A DNA stretch of 64,000 bases, taken from Euryodendron excelsum. Its lineage: Eukaryota; Streptophyta; Magnoliopsida; Ericales; Pentaphylacaceae. The first letter of the stretch is position 1; every line of letters begins with the position of its first letter. Made by a program: the position numbers and the translations under genes. This document shows positions 1 through 12,464 of the stretch, one piece after another. Location: NCBI GenBank assembly GCA_033060915.1, contig CM065379.1, forward strand, positions 22,043,501 to 22,107,500, in the 5' to 3' direction. The notes beneath the pieces were generated by a model, which did not search any database, was not told where the DNA came from, and was given only the letters and a program-made list of their open reading frames with translations.

Positions 1-1620
1 TTTTTGAAGGAAGAAGTTAGGAAACCTATAAAAGTATTTTTGAAATCAAACTTTTTGAACGAAAAAGTTAAGAAAACTTAGATGGTATTGTTTAAAAAGA
101 AATCTTTTTGAAGGAAAAAAAAATAAACCCTTGAAAATAAGACCCTTTTGATAGATAAGACCCCACGAAACTCAGCTAAAATTTTTCAAAATGAAGAAAG
201 AGTTTAAAAATTTTTGAAATAAAATCTTTTTGAAGGAAAAAGAGATAAAACCTTTAAGCGTGGGGCCTTTTTGGCAGAGAAGACCATGAAAAACTCGGCC
301 AAAATTTTTTGAAATGAACGACGAGTTAAAAATGTTTGAAAAAAAATCTTTTTGAAGAAAAAAGATAAAACATTTAAGAATGGGGCTTTTTTGGCAGAGA
401 AGACCTTGAGAAACTCAAATAGGATTTGGAATTAAAACCTTTTGAAGGAAAAAGTTTAGAAAATCTCGAAACTCGATTTTGAATAAAACTTTTTGACAGA
501 AAAGTTTAGAAAACCTTGAAATGGAACTTGAAATTGACTTATTAAAGATAAAGTTTAGAAAACTTTGGAACTTGAATAAGACTTTTAGAAAACTTAGACA
601 ATTAATTTGGAATAACACTTTTTTGACGGAGAAGTTTAGAAAACCTCTTAAATAGATTTTGAATAAAACTTCATGAATTGTTGGAAAACTTTTGAATTGG
701 ATTGCGAATAAGACTTTTTGAAGGAAAAAAGATTAGAAAACCTAGGAGCTCGATTTTGAGTGAGAACTTTTTGAAGAAAAAAGTTGAGAACATCTAGAAT
801 TTAATAAAACTTTTGGAGGAAGAGTTCGAAAAATCTTGAAACTTGCTTTTGAAAGACTTCTTGGAGATAAAGTTTTAGAAAACTTTGGGGAATTGATTTT
901 GAGTACAACTTTTTGAAGGAAAAAGTTCAAAAAAACCTTGAATTGGTTTTTGAATAAAACTTTTGCAGTTTAGAAACCTTTGGAGCTTGTGTAAAACTTT
1001 TTGAAGGAAAAAGTTTAGAAAACTTTTGAATTGGATTTCAAATAGAACTTTTGAAGTTTATAAAACTTTAAAACTTGATTTTGAATAAGACTTTTAGAAA
1101 GAAGAGTTTAGAAAAACTAAAATTTGATAAAAAATTTTGAAGAAAAAGTTTTACATAACCTTGGAGAATTGATTTTGAATAGAACTTTTGAAGAAAAAGT
1201 TTGAAAAACCTTGGAAGTAGAATTTGAATAAAGCTTTTTGAAGAAAAACTTCAGGAAACCTGTGAAAGTTGATTTCGAATAAATCTTTTTGAAAGGAAAG
1301 GCTTATAAATTCTTTAAAATATATTTTAAATGAAACTTTGAAATTTAATTTTGAAACTAGCTTTGAATTTTGAATTTGAAATAAACTTTTGGAAAGAAAG
1401 GTTAAGAACCCTTTGGAGTTGATTTTGAAATAAACTATTGAAAGGAAAAGTTTAGAAATCATTTTGATTTGAAACTTGGACAAAACGTGTAGAAAATTAA
1501 TTTTGACTTGAAATCTGAACTTTTGAAGACAAAATATTTAAAAAATTCATTTTGACTCGAAACTTGAATTTTTGAAGACAAAATGTATAGAGAATTTATT
1601 TTGATGCAAAACTTTTTTTC
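1..1620. repeat. Degenerate AT-rich minisatellite
   Basis: The stretch is built from dozens of imperfect copies of a roughly 45-60 bp unit. Each unit has a core like 'aactttttgaaggaaaaag', then a variant of 'tttagaaaacct', then 'ttgaattgattttgaat'. Units differ by many substitutions and small indels, so the array is old. Open reading frames on the minus strand here are rich in Phe, Lys and Ser only because the unit is, and I do not regard them as genes. The array probably continues to the left of the window. It may belong to an untranslated region of the Ty3/gypsy relic to its right, but that is inference. Confidence 0.8.
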
Positions 1621-3895
1621 TTTTCTTTTACACGTACCTCTTACCTGTCTATGAAACTTTACCGTATCTCTTTCCTTCTGGCATGTTTTCTAGATGGCTA
1701 ATGCGAGGGACGATGATCTATGCAGGAGGCCATGACTAAGTTGACAACGACGAGACCTGCTTTGGTTGAGCAGAGGACTAATGCTGCTAGTGAGGAGAAG
1801 GTAGCCTTGCTAGGGCTACTGTAGAAAATGTCTCAGATGAGGCTGTTGGAGATGTTGAGAGTGTCGTTGCCAGACTGATGCTGAGGTCGAGGTTGAGGAA
1901 GCTTTTTGAGGAGGCTTATGGTGGAGCTGCTAGTGGAGCGGCTTCTTAGCAAGACTCCTAAGGATACTTTTGGTGAGGCCTGTGCTAGAGATGCTTGAAC
2001 TTTCTAGTTAGATATTGAATTGGCTGAGGGGTGGTTTGGAGAGATGGGACCTTACATCTAGTAGGCCTTGAGCTTGAGCCAACTCCGTTGATCGGGAAGA
2101 GTAATCCAAAGGCTATCTTGCAAATATCGGGAATGCATACTAGTCCGTTTACGGCGCATGTCGAGGAGCTTTGATGGACAATTCCTGGCTTATGTTGAGG
2201 TGGAAGCGTGGATTGTTTAATTTCTTATCTGGGAGAAGCATGACTTATTGGTTGAGTTGTAGTTCGTAGCCCTAGATTGATTTGTAGAAGCTTTAATGGC
2301 GAGGATCAGGTAGCTGAGATGCCACAAAGCTTAGTGCACAGGGGGCATGCCTAGCCACAATGTTAGAATATCGTGTTTGGAGACACCTTTGAGCCTTGAG
2401 AAAGCTTCGGAAGGTGCCCCTTAATCTGGTATCGATTTTAATAGCTCATTAACAAACATTAAGATATAACAGACTAATCTTAATAAATGACTTATGATAT
2501 TAGTGCTCATTACTCTGTCATGCTAAGTCTAAAAATTTGTTACCAATACAGGTTTCCCACAGGTTGGCATCTTTTGACCTATTATTGAGGTGTAACAGGT
2601 TTTTCTACTTTATGGAGATTGTCTTGTTGTTGCTGCTCAGATTGTTGTTCAAAGGATTTTTTTTCTTCATTTAACCATTTTTACCACCCGTGCCCTTGCG
2701 GGTTTTCACAGATGCCGATTCTACCATTTTTGCACGTTAGCGTCCGTTTTTGGGTTTTCACTGCGTCGATAGTTTTGTATCTTGCCATGACCTTACTCTT
2801 TTACCCATAAAGCCCTAGAGGGTTTTCACTATGTCCTTGGGCTATGCTTTTTCTCTTGATTTCTCTCGTTAGTGCTGATGAAGACGACTCCTTACTGAAT
2901 AAGAATAGGAGTATTGAGTCCTTTGATTTGGAAGAACAATTGATGATGAGATTTGTTGCTGATTGAAGTTACTGCATTGGTTGAAAATTATTGATGTTAC
3001 TTTTAACATTGAGCCTAGAGTTAAGTTAAAATTTTTGCTAGATAGAGCATTTTCTAGTGTAATCATCTTCCTTCGAAGAGCAATGATAGCAATGATCGAT
3101 CTTAAAGGTCTTTATTTTGGACTGTAATGTGGGCTTGGTTATAGGTATTTGGAAGGAAGGGATAAAGGCTCAAAACATTTTGCTTTTACTTGGCTTTTTA
3201 AGACCTATGATCACCTTGGACGGCTAGACTCTCGCTCTATTATTGCTGCTCACTCTAAATTCCCCCTTTTGTTTTTTGACTTAAACATACCCCGGCTCTT
3301 ATATTTCCTTTTCTAGAACTTTATGTCTTGTCTTTCTTTTTTTTTCAGCGATCCTAGATCTATTACTTTTGCACCATGGTGTTCTTATAGATTTTCATCA
3401 GGTTGACAGTTTTTGTATCTTGCCATGCCTCCACCTTTTTACCTATAGTGCCCTTTTAGGTTTTTATTATGTCCTCGAGGTCATGCTATTCATGAATATT
3501 CTCTCTGCTGTAGTGTTGACTCTCTTATTTCAAGCATTGAAGAGCTTGGGATTTTCTTTTTTTTTTTTTTTTCTTCTGCTTTCTCTCTTGGGCATTCCTT
3601 AAACCTATATCCACTCTTTATTTCCTTTTTCTTATTTACTCTATCTCAACTCATTGTGACCGGTGATCACTAGGTCGAGTTTTTTGAAAGAAAGTAATCG
3701 ACTCAACTAGGTTTTGCAAGGGGATGCTTTTAACTGTATAGTAGAGGAATTGACAGCTTCTCTTCATTTCAATCATTTTTATCGTTATTCTATCAAAATT
3801 TTCGATTACACATAGTAGTACTTTACCTAACCTAAGTTGATGAGTCTACAAAGACCTTTCCATCCGTTTGTGCTGGGATCAATGCTTCTTTTGTC
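1621..3895. other. Gene-free stretch with short dispersed repeats
   Basis: I see no coding region. Two related blocks occur at about 2,680-2,850 and 3,400-3,490; both carry a phrase like 'ttgccatg' then 'ttttaccyata', 'gccct' and 'ggttttca/tttatg'. They look like decayed internal repeats of a retrotransposon untranslated region. The 1,690-2,350 part is less AT-rich and contains G-rich purine stretches, but all frames are interrupted by stops. Confidence 0.5.
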
Positions 3896-4420
3896 ATTAC
3901 TTTGTGAACTCAGGATGAACCTTTGTAGTTGGTGTTGAACTTTGCTTTTGTTTTTCTGCTAGGTTAGAAGTGACGACGCTTGACTTTTTTGCTGAAGTAT
4001 CCAAAGATGGTGGATGGCTACGACTCTCAAGGCTGATCATACTGCTCTGGTGATTTGAGTTTTCCCAAAGATAGAAAGAGGGAGTTCTACTTTGGCTAGA
4101 AGAACTACGTAGTTGTAGTAGATCAGTGGTGTTGCCCCAGTCAAGACTGTGACTGTGATTTTGTATGTGGTAGGGCAAATATTCGTGTAACACTTTACGA
4201 CTAAGTATATTGTGAAAGATCTTCTTGACGTTTTTGCCCTACGGTTTCAATGGATTTCTTTGTTAGTGGAAGGTAGGCTGCTAAGTTCTGGTGATTGATC
4301 TTTAAAGTATGGTGAAGTTTTGCCATTGTGTCATTGCTTGCATTATCTAAGATGATGGGCTTAGGGATACTGAATTTGTATGAGATCTCTGGGAGTCTTT
4401 AGGGCAAAAAAGATGTCAAG
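3896..4420 (-). mobile_element. Ty3/gypsy (Tat/Ogre-like) integrase relic
   Basis: Read on the minus strand from about 4,400 downward, one frame gives 'IPKPIILDNASN', then 'LKINHQN' and 'SIETVGQKRQEDL'. This resembles the end of the integrase catalytic core of plant Tat/Ogre elements, which typically has a DNASN motif, a HHNSSPYRP-like stretch and NGAVEAANK. After a frame change, 'TGATPLIYYNYVVLLAKVELPL' follows, resembling the family's TGATPYSLVYGMEAVLP block. Stops and frameshifts break the frame, so it is dead. No reverse transcriptase or gag is recognisable nearby, so the element is internally deleted. The orientation agrees with the primer-binding-site-like motif at 7,037. Confidence 0.7.
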
Positions 4421-6175
4421 CTTTGGAGACCCTTCAAGTATTATTTTTCTTAAAAAAAAAAAAAAACATTTAGCATGATAGAGAAAGCATTTCATGATCA
4501 AGAGCCTTTTATTTCAGATTAGCCTATTATATACTTGATATTTACATGATACTTTGATAAGCTAAAATCAAAAGGCTCCACCCATGGGCTTTACTCCAGG
4601 GTCTGAGGACTTTGATGGATGGTTTGATCGATCAACTGCTTATCTTGATGCTGCTGGATTGATGGAGCCTTGGGGAAGGTGGGTCGGACCAATGCCTAGG
4701 ATTGAGGTATCCTCTTCATGGAACAAGCTTTGTAAGTCAATGATTTGAGTCGGAATGGTAATCTGCTGATTCATTGAATCTTTCAAATGAAGACTGCTCT
4801 GTACCCATGCCCCTAGTTCTTTCTTGGGTTGGCACCTTCTACCAAGCGGCTGGGATGGGCTAGAATTTTGTTTTTCCAGTTAGCATGCTGAAGAGGCATT
4901 GTAGATCATGAGAGGCAACACTTTGTTGATGAACGATCAATCCCTTTTTCGAGTTATGCTTTTTCCAGTAAATGGACTCATCTTTTCATGAGTTTTGAAC
5001 TAGATGTAATGTAGAAGGGTCTCATAGGTTTGGTTGTGCTCTCGAGCCTGGAAAAAGAGAAAGAAAATGTAATTAGTATATGGAGTTGAAGGTTTTATGC
5101 AATACATGCCTATAGAGGTCCCTTTTTTAGGGAATCTAGGCATGATGCTGAATCCATTTTGGAGATTGGGTTTTTCCCCTATTATGCAATACAATACCTC
5201 TTTAGCATATGTCGATTGATGATTCCCTGTTTGGGCAATCCCGCCTCCATGGACGAAGAGAGATTTGGGCCCTTATTGAGATACAATTCTATGCATGCCA
5301 TGAATCCTTAGGGTTGAGGAACCCTTAGGATTTTGAGAGGTTCGATTAACATGAGATTGAATTACTCATTTCTCTCTACGATTAATTAAATGCATAAGAA
5401 TGCAATGAATTGAGTTTCTTAGAACTCTTCTCCTAGAACATATATGGATGCATGAGCATATTGGAAGTGAATATGTGAGTAGCATGATAATAGTAAATGA
5501 ATGGTTTAGGAGACTCCCTGCTTGTCTCGCTTCTGCCTTTAGTTTTCTTGGTACTTGGAGATGAGGGGGAAGGATAGAAAACAAGAAACAAAAAAATAAG
5601 TTAGCGTCTTGATTTGAAGGTTTTTATGCAATGTATGTCCTAGGGGTGTCTCTTCTTGAGAGTGAAACTAAACATAAAACATATGGCTCACTTTTTGGAG
5701 ATAGGGGGTCTGCTCTTGTATATAGATACCTTACTGTCGATTGAGAACATACATACATTCATTCATTCATGTCATTCACAAAAAAAAAAAAAAAAAGAGA
5801 AAAGTGCATTGAACTTTGAGTGTAAGTATAAGAGAATTGAAGAACATTTTAATAGGAGAAGGAGAAACATTTTTCTTTGGACTTTCACCTATCTACTTTT
5901 ACATTTGAAATTTTAAACTACTCTTGAGTCTTCAGATTCGCCTTCTTTGAGTTTGATGTTGAGGAGATAATTAAGAGAACTTGCTGTTTGATTGACCCTT
6001 GTCTTCTTGGCAACCTTATCTTTGTGAGTATAGAGGGATTGGGGTCCCTCTTTGTGGAATGACTTGAAATGTTTGTCATGAACCTTTAGGGTTGCCTGGG
6101 AACTCTTAGGATTTTGGTAGGCTTTATGTAAGGAAGAGTGAGCTTGGTGCCACTCTCTATAGCTTGATCATATAT
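4421..6175. repeat. Decayed internal repeats of a retroelement, no gene
   Basis: Related blocks recur about 0.7-0.8 kb apart. One begins near 5,080 ('aaggttttatgcaatacatg') and again near 5,617 ('aaggtttttatgcaatgtatg'). Another, of the form 'ccttagggttgaggaacccttaggattttg', lies at about 5,308-5,338 and, more diverged, at about 6,082-6,115. Short open frames here differ between blocks and show no family resemblance. I read this as leader or untranslated sequence of the Ty3/gypsy element. Homopolymer A runs lie at 4,453-4,466 and 5,780-5,796. Confidence 0.5.
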
Positions 6176-7036
6176 ATGAAAATGTAATGACTTAAGTTAC
6201 TCTGGAACTCTTATATTGAAATGGAATATTAAATGCATATATGTGTATGCCATGAGTATATAGAGAGAGAATGCCATTGTAAAATAAATATGCATGCATG
6301 AGCATTACACAAGCATTATAACGGTAGGAATAGACAAGGATTAAAGGAAGTAAAGTAGTCGTCCTTTCCTCTACGGTTTTGAAATTAACATGCGTGTCTT
6401 AAATCTGGCAGAAGTTCGTCTATGCGTGGTTTCTACATAAGCATGAGGTTGAGGGTTTACTAATGCTTCGTAATAAGGCTTGGTTTCTAGATTTTCAAAC
6501 ATAGGCCCACTCCCCGAGGTGGTGCCATTATTGGTCGGTGATCCGAACAGGAGAACCATCAAGAGACCATAAGCTAAGAAACTAACACAACATCTGCCTA
6601 CAGCTAATATACCATTCCCCCTTCTAACTAGAAGGGACGTAACCAGGTAAAAATGTAAATATGCAAATGCAATTGCAAGTGCAGTATGTTTGTGAAATTT
6701 TGAAAAACAAAAGAAAAAGCCCAACAACTCCTATCCATCTTGTCCATTTCACCCTATTCATTCATGACATACATGACAGTTAATATGACATAAAATACAA
6801 TGTGAACAACGGTTTACCTATAAAAGAAAATGCACAAAGCCAGTACCTTGATGACAAATTTAATGCTATATTGAAGGATTGAATATGAATTGAATGCAAG
6901 CAAAAACATGTTTTTTAAAATAGCTTTGAAAAGTTTGATTTTGAAGAATTTGAAGTGGACAGAATTGAACAAATCAATCCAATATTCTAGATGATTGAAA
7001 GGTGAAGAGACATGATAATGGTCTAACCCTCTAAGC

Positions 7037-7055
7037 GTCCCCAGTGGAGTTGCCA
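7037..7055 (-). other. Primer-binding-site-like motif (unit A)
   Basis: On the minus strand the sequence is TGGCAACTCCACTGGGGAC, starting two bases after an LTR edge that ends in CA. This matches the style of the tRNA-primed start of minus-strand synthesis in plant Tat/Ogre elements (a TGGCGACTC..CTGGGGA type site, quoted from memory). Confidence 0.55.
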
Positions 7056-8568
7056 GCTGTTGCGCCCTGATTTTTTACACTCGAGGAAACACAAGTGAGA
7101 AAAATATTGTACTCTCTCGTTAGAACTCATCCTCCTAGAAGGGCGAGTGCGACTAGGTTTGAATTAGACATAGATTTGAATAAGGGCTTTTCAAAAAAAT
7201 TTAGAGTCGCCACCTAACTTTGTTAAAGTGAGTTAGGTCACTTAAAACTAAGTGCAATCTAAAGATTAACTTAGGATTTTTGGAAACTTCCTCAAGAGAG
7301 AGTTTTTTTAGTTTTTTTTGAAAAAAATAGGTTGTTTGGCAACCTTTGGAAAGATTTAAACCCTTTTTAAAAATAACTCCATTTTTGATCTCTCGAAGAC
7401 AGTGATTTAGATTTGGAGATTGGTTACGTATAGAGAATATACACTAGGCTATCACCCTATCCCGCCCTTGAGATACATACATGTCTTGTCACCCTAGGTT
7501 TACTCATTTTGAATCTTTGATTAACAAAGGTCCAATTATATCCACTTTAAAAATAATTATATGATGCATGATATGTAAGTGCAAAAAAAGAATTTAATTT
7601 TAAAAATAGAATTGAAGAGAGGATTCGAAGTTTAAAAGAATTGTAGAAATTGAAAACTTGAAAAAGTTTGTGGAATTGAAAACATAAAAAAAATTTTATA
7701 GAATTGAAAACTTGAAAAAAGTTGTGACCGCACCCATGAGGGTTGCCTACGTATCCCTGAGTTGGGAATCAGGTCAGTCTTATTTTGAATTAAACATGCT
7801 TGCCCCAATGTGGGGGTTTGTCCCTGGTTTGGGTATTTTGAATACAAATTACTTATGACTCTAGTACGATGATCAAAGGATTGCTTTCTTTTGGATGGAT
7901 GAAAGGGTTCAATTACTCATTGCTTTGCCAGTAGATCCGTCGGGTACTGCCTTTGGACTTTAGCAGGCTTTGCATTTCATGATTGATCCTGACTTCCAAT
8001 TTTCTAGGTTTTTTTTTCTTTTCCTATTTTGTTCTCTTTTTCTAGAGTCAAGGCTTATTTATGTTGAATGTGGTACTTATGTTATGTTATCCTCCAAGTT
8101 GAGGTATAACATTTTAGGGAGAATCCATAAAGAAAAACATCATTCATGGAAAGCAATGTGATAAGGATATAAACAAGAAACTCGAACATTTCATTATATG
8201 ATTTTGTTTACATACTTAGATTTTAATTGAAAGCTAAAAGACAAAAGTAAGGTTTGAAAAAATATGCTACCTTATATATCTATAATCATCAATGTCTTTA
8301 CATAATTCCTCATATGTATAAATACCAATTTCACCCCATATATGAACACCATTAACGTTTCATATGAATTCACTGTCACCATATATATAAAAAACAAACA
8401 ATCCATTCAACGTGAATAAAACTATATTATATTCTCACCTATCATAGTACACACACCCAATGAAGTTACTTCTTGGTTGACGTTGAAAGTTCTTAACCTC
8501 CTCAAATGATGAACATAAGTTGGACATAAGTTTTTCCCCTTGGATTCCCTTTGAATTCTCTTCTCTCC

Positions 8569-8571
<3 letters not shown>

Positions 8572-8626
<55 letters not shown>

Positions 8627-8660
8627 CTCCTCTTTCTCTCTCTCTCTCTCTCTCCCTCTC
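8572..8660. repeat. (CT)n-(TA)n-(CT)n microsatellite
   Basis: A run of CT repeats (8,572-8,601) passes into a TA run (8,602-8,625) and then back to CT-rich sequence. The 103-codon minus-strand frame across it, rich in Arg-Glu and Ile-Tyr, is a product of the repeat. The corresponding tract in unit B is shorter (about 11,262-11,300). Confidence 0.9.
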
Positions 8661-8839
8661 TCTATGATGGCAGTCAACAACAACTCTTGACTTTTTCTCT
8701 TCTTCTTGTTTTTTTCTTCTCTCTCCCATGATGTTAGGTCACCCACTCTCCACTAGCCTTTCTTTTTCTTTCTCTTTCTTTTTTTTTCCTTGTCTCCCTA
8801 TTAACCTTGTCCCCTTCTTGTCTTTTCTCTCTTTTAGTT

Positions 8840-11262
8840 TATGAAGATACAATGACTTGAGTTACTTTGGAACTATTGTCCTGAAATGGAGTATTAAATG
8901 CATATATGTGCATGCCATGAGTATATATAGAGAGAATACCATTGTAAAGTAAATATGTATGCATGAGCATTACACAAGCATTATAACGGTAAGCATAGAC
9001 AAGGATAAAAGGAAGTAAAGTAGTCGTCCTTTCCTCTACGGTTTCGAAATTGACGTGCGTGTCTTAAATCTGATAGAGGTTCGGCTATGCATGATTTTCT
9101 ACATGAATATGAGGTTGAGGGTTTACTAATGCTTTCTAATAAGGCTCAGTTCCTGGATTTTCAAACCTAGGTCCACTCCTCGAGGTGGTGCCATTATTGA
9201 TTGGTAATCCAAATGGGAGAACCATCAAGAGGCCGTAGGCTAACAAACTAACACAACATCCGTCTATAACTAATACCGTTCCCCCTTCTAACTAGAAGGG
9301 ACGTAGCCAGGTAAAACTACAAATATGCAAATACAATTGCATGTGCAATGTATTTGTGAAATTTTGAAAAACGAAAGAAAGAGCCTAATAACTCCCATCC
9401 ATCTTGTCTATTTCACCTTATTTATTCATGACATACATGCCAGTTAATATAACATAAAATACAATGTGAACAATGGTCTACCTATAAAAGAAAATTCACA
9501 AAGCCAGTACCTTGATGACAAACTTAATGCTAGATTGAAGGATTGAATATGAATTGAATGCAAGCAAAAACATGTTTTTTAAAACAGCTTTGAAAAGTTT
9601 GATTTTGAAGAACTTAAAATGGACATAATTGGACAAATCAATTCAAGATTCTAGATGGTTGAATGGTAAAGAGACATGATAATGGCCTAATCCTCTAAGC
9701 ATCCCCAGTAGAGTTGCCAGCTATCGCGCTCTAATTTTTTGCATTTGAGGAAACACAAGTGAGAAAAACATGGTACTCTCTTGTTAGAACTCATCCTCCT
9801 AGAAGAATGAGTGCAACTAGGTTTGAATTAGACATTGATTTGAATTGAATAAGGGCTCTTCGAAAAGATTTAAAGTCGCCACCTAACTTTGTTAAAGTGA
9901 GTTAGGTCACTTAAAACTGAGTGTAATCCGAAGATTAACTTAAGGTTTTTGAAAACTTCCTCAAGAGAGAGCTTTTTTTTTTTTTTTTTTGAAAAAAAAC
10001 AAGTTGTTTGGCAATCTTTGAAAAGATTTAAGCCCTTTTTAAAAATAACTCCATTTTTGGTTTCTTGAAGACGGTGATTTTAGGTTCAAAGATTGGTTAT
10101 GTATAGAGAAAATGCACTAGGCTATCACCCTATCCCGCCCTTGAGGTACCTACATGTCTTATCACCCTAGGTTCACTCATTTTGAATCTCCAATTAACAA
10201 ACGTTCAATTATATCCACTTTAAAAATAATTATATGATGCATGATATGCAAGTGCAAGAAAATGATTTGATTTTGAAAATAGAATTGAAGATAGGATTCA
10301 AAGTTTAAAAGAGGTTATAGAAATTGGAAACTTAGAAAAGGTTGTGGAATTGAAAACATAAAAAAAGAAAAAGGTTGTGGAATTGAAAACTTGAAAAAGG
10401 TTATGACCGCACCCATGAGTGTTACCTACGTATCCCTGAGTTGGGAATCAGGTCAGTCATATTTTGAATTAAACATGCTTGCCCCAATATGGGGGGTTGT
10501 CCCTGGTTTGGGTAGTTTGAATACAAATTACTTATGGCTCTAGTAGGATGATCAAAGGATTGCTTTCTTTTGGATGGATGAAAGGGTTCAATTACTTATT
10601 ACTTTGCCACGACATCCGTCGGGTACAACCTTTGGACTTTAGCAGGCTTTGCATTTCATGATTGATCCTAACTTCCAATCTTTTGAGTTTTTTTCTTTTC
10701 TTTTCCTGTTCTGTTCTCTTTTTCTACAGTTAAGGCTTATTTCTGTTGAATGTGGGACTTATGTTATATCATCCTCCAAGTTGGGGTATAACATTTTAGA
10801 GAGAATTCTTAAAGGAAAATATCATTCATGAAAAGCAATGTGATGAGGATATAAACAAGAAACTCGAACCTTTCATTATATGATTTTGTTTACATGCTTA
10901 GATTTTAATTGAAAGCTAAAAGACAAAAGTAAGGTTTGGAAAAACATGCCACCTTATATATCTATAATCATTAATGTCTCCACATAACTCCTCATATATA
11001 TAAACACCAATTTCACCTCATATATGAATAACATTAACACCTCACATGAATTCACTGCCACCATACATATAGAAAACAAACAATCTATTCAATATGAATA
11101 AAACTATATTATATTCTCACCTATCACAGTACACACACCTAATGAAGTTACTTCTTAGTTGACGTTAAAGGTTCTTGTCCTCGTTTAACTTCTCAAATGA
11201 TGAATATAAGTCGGACACAAGTTTTTCCTCTTAGATTCCCTTTGAATTCTCTTCTCTCCACT

Positions 11263-11299
<37 letters not shown>

Positions 11300-11505
11300 G
11301 TTCTCTTTCTTTCTCTTTCTCTCTCTCTCTCTAGGATTGCAGCCAACAACAACTCTTGACTTCCGCTCTTTTTTTTTTTTTTTTTTTTCTTCTTTCTTCC
11401 ATGATGCTAGGTCACCCACTCTCCACTAGCCTTTCTTTTTCTTTCTCTTTCTTTTTTTTTTCTTTGTCTCCCCATTAACCTTGTCCTCCTCTTGTCGTTT
11501 CTCTC
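8840..11505 (-). mobile_element. LTR-plus-leader unit B (tandem copy of unit A)
   Basis: This unit repeats 6,176-8,836 in direct orientation with an offset of about 2,664 bp (the primer-binding-site motifs lie at 7,037 and 9,701). The two units differ by roughly one base in ten with several indels, so the duplication is old. It contains a matching LTR edge at 9,722 (changed to TA), a primer-binding-site-like motif at 9,702-9,719, and the same 'gagttgggaatcaggtcagtc' block at about 10,437. No intact reading frame is present. Confidence 0.65.
9702..9719 (-). other. Primer-binding-site-like motif (unit B)
   Basis: On the minus strand the sequence is TGGCAACTCTACTGGGGA, a one-base variant of the motif in unit A, at the equivalent place beside a decayed LTR edge. 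Confidence 0.5.
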
Positions 11506-12279
11506 TTTCTCTCTACCGAAAGCCCCTCTTTTCCCTCTTGACTTTTATTGTGACTAGAAACTAAAATAGATACAAAAGTTTATCTTACACCCTTAGGTAT
11601 CCTATGCACACACTCACTAATGACTCCCCACTCAACTTACCATTTAACTCATCAATTACCACATGCCATATATACGTACACCCACATAATTTTATATACC
11701 AATTAACTATGCAATAAATGTAATTTGCTACTTATAAAATTATGAGTCTCACATTTAAGCTGTAATCCAAATACCCCCTTAAAAAGACAACTTATAAAAT
11801 GTACACATTTTTGTAGAAAGCTATTTAAAAAAGCTGCTTTTGAAAATAGCTCATAACTTTTAACCTGCAATCGAACACCCCCTAAGTGTAAAAATCAAGT
11901 TTATAGTTAGTTAATCTCACTTAGTTTAAGCACACAGCCTAAATAATCCCACTTAGTATAACTAATTATGTATAACATTAATTAATCATAATTATAATTT
12001 ACAAAATGATTTAGAATTGCAAACAATTTTAAATAGAATTCATTAAGCAACATCTTTTAAGTAAGATATTTCAAGATCTAGACAATTATGAGAAATCTCT
12101 AATCCAAAGCATGCAATTATTCAAACTGATATATGCAATCAAAGTGACAAATAAACTATAGAGTATGCTTTATTAAATATATATAATGCAATATATTATG
12201 TATTAAATGAAATGTAAGAATTTGGGATGGTGTATTAGGCTTAAAAACTAGTTATGGCCCAAGTCGACTGACCTGACCC
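11506..12279. other. AT-rich intergenic stretch, no gene seen
   Basis: No coding frame or clear element is visible. Around 11,755-11,885 are phrases such as 'caaataccccctta' and 'aagctgcttttgaaaatagc' typical of decayed hAT-type MITEs, but I cannot define ends or a target duplication. Confidence 0.5.
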
Positions 12280-12464
12280 ATTGTCTTGTCAAAGCCTACT
12301 AGGCCTAGCTACGGGCCGTGCTTGGGCTAAAAAAAAAACCCCATGAACACTTTTAAGCCACATATCATACAACACTGATGGTTTTAACAATCATTTCTAT
12401 TTAGCATTTGAATAAATATATGATATTGATTTATTTTGTTTTTCCCGCGGGGTGTGCATGAGAA

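Larger units (their letters stand above)
6176..8836 (-). mobile_element. LTR-plus-leader unit A of a Tat/Ogre-like element
   Basis: This is the first unit of a 2.66-kb tandem direct repeat. On the minus strand, an LTR-like block ends at 7,058 with the sequence GGGCGCAACA; a 2-bp spacer follows, then a primer-binding-site-like motif (7,037-7,055). The LTR-like block contains 'gagtcgccacctaac' and 'tgcctacgtatccctgag', phrases I associate with plant Tat LTRs. The lower-coordinate part (6,176-7,036) would be leader. A 118-codon minus-strand frame at 6,371-6,727 is not kept open in unit B, so it is probably chance. The outer LTR edge is not clear. Confidence 0.6.

Noticed and set aside
6371..6727. 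A 118-codon minus-strand frame with hydrophobic N-terminal stretches
   Set aside because: It lies in the retroelement leader, has no family resemblance and is not open in unit B.
8435..8746. A 103-codon minus-strand frame rich in Arg-Glu repeats
   Set aside because: It is the translation of a CT/TA microsatellite and its frame is not kept in unit B.
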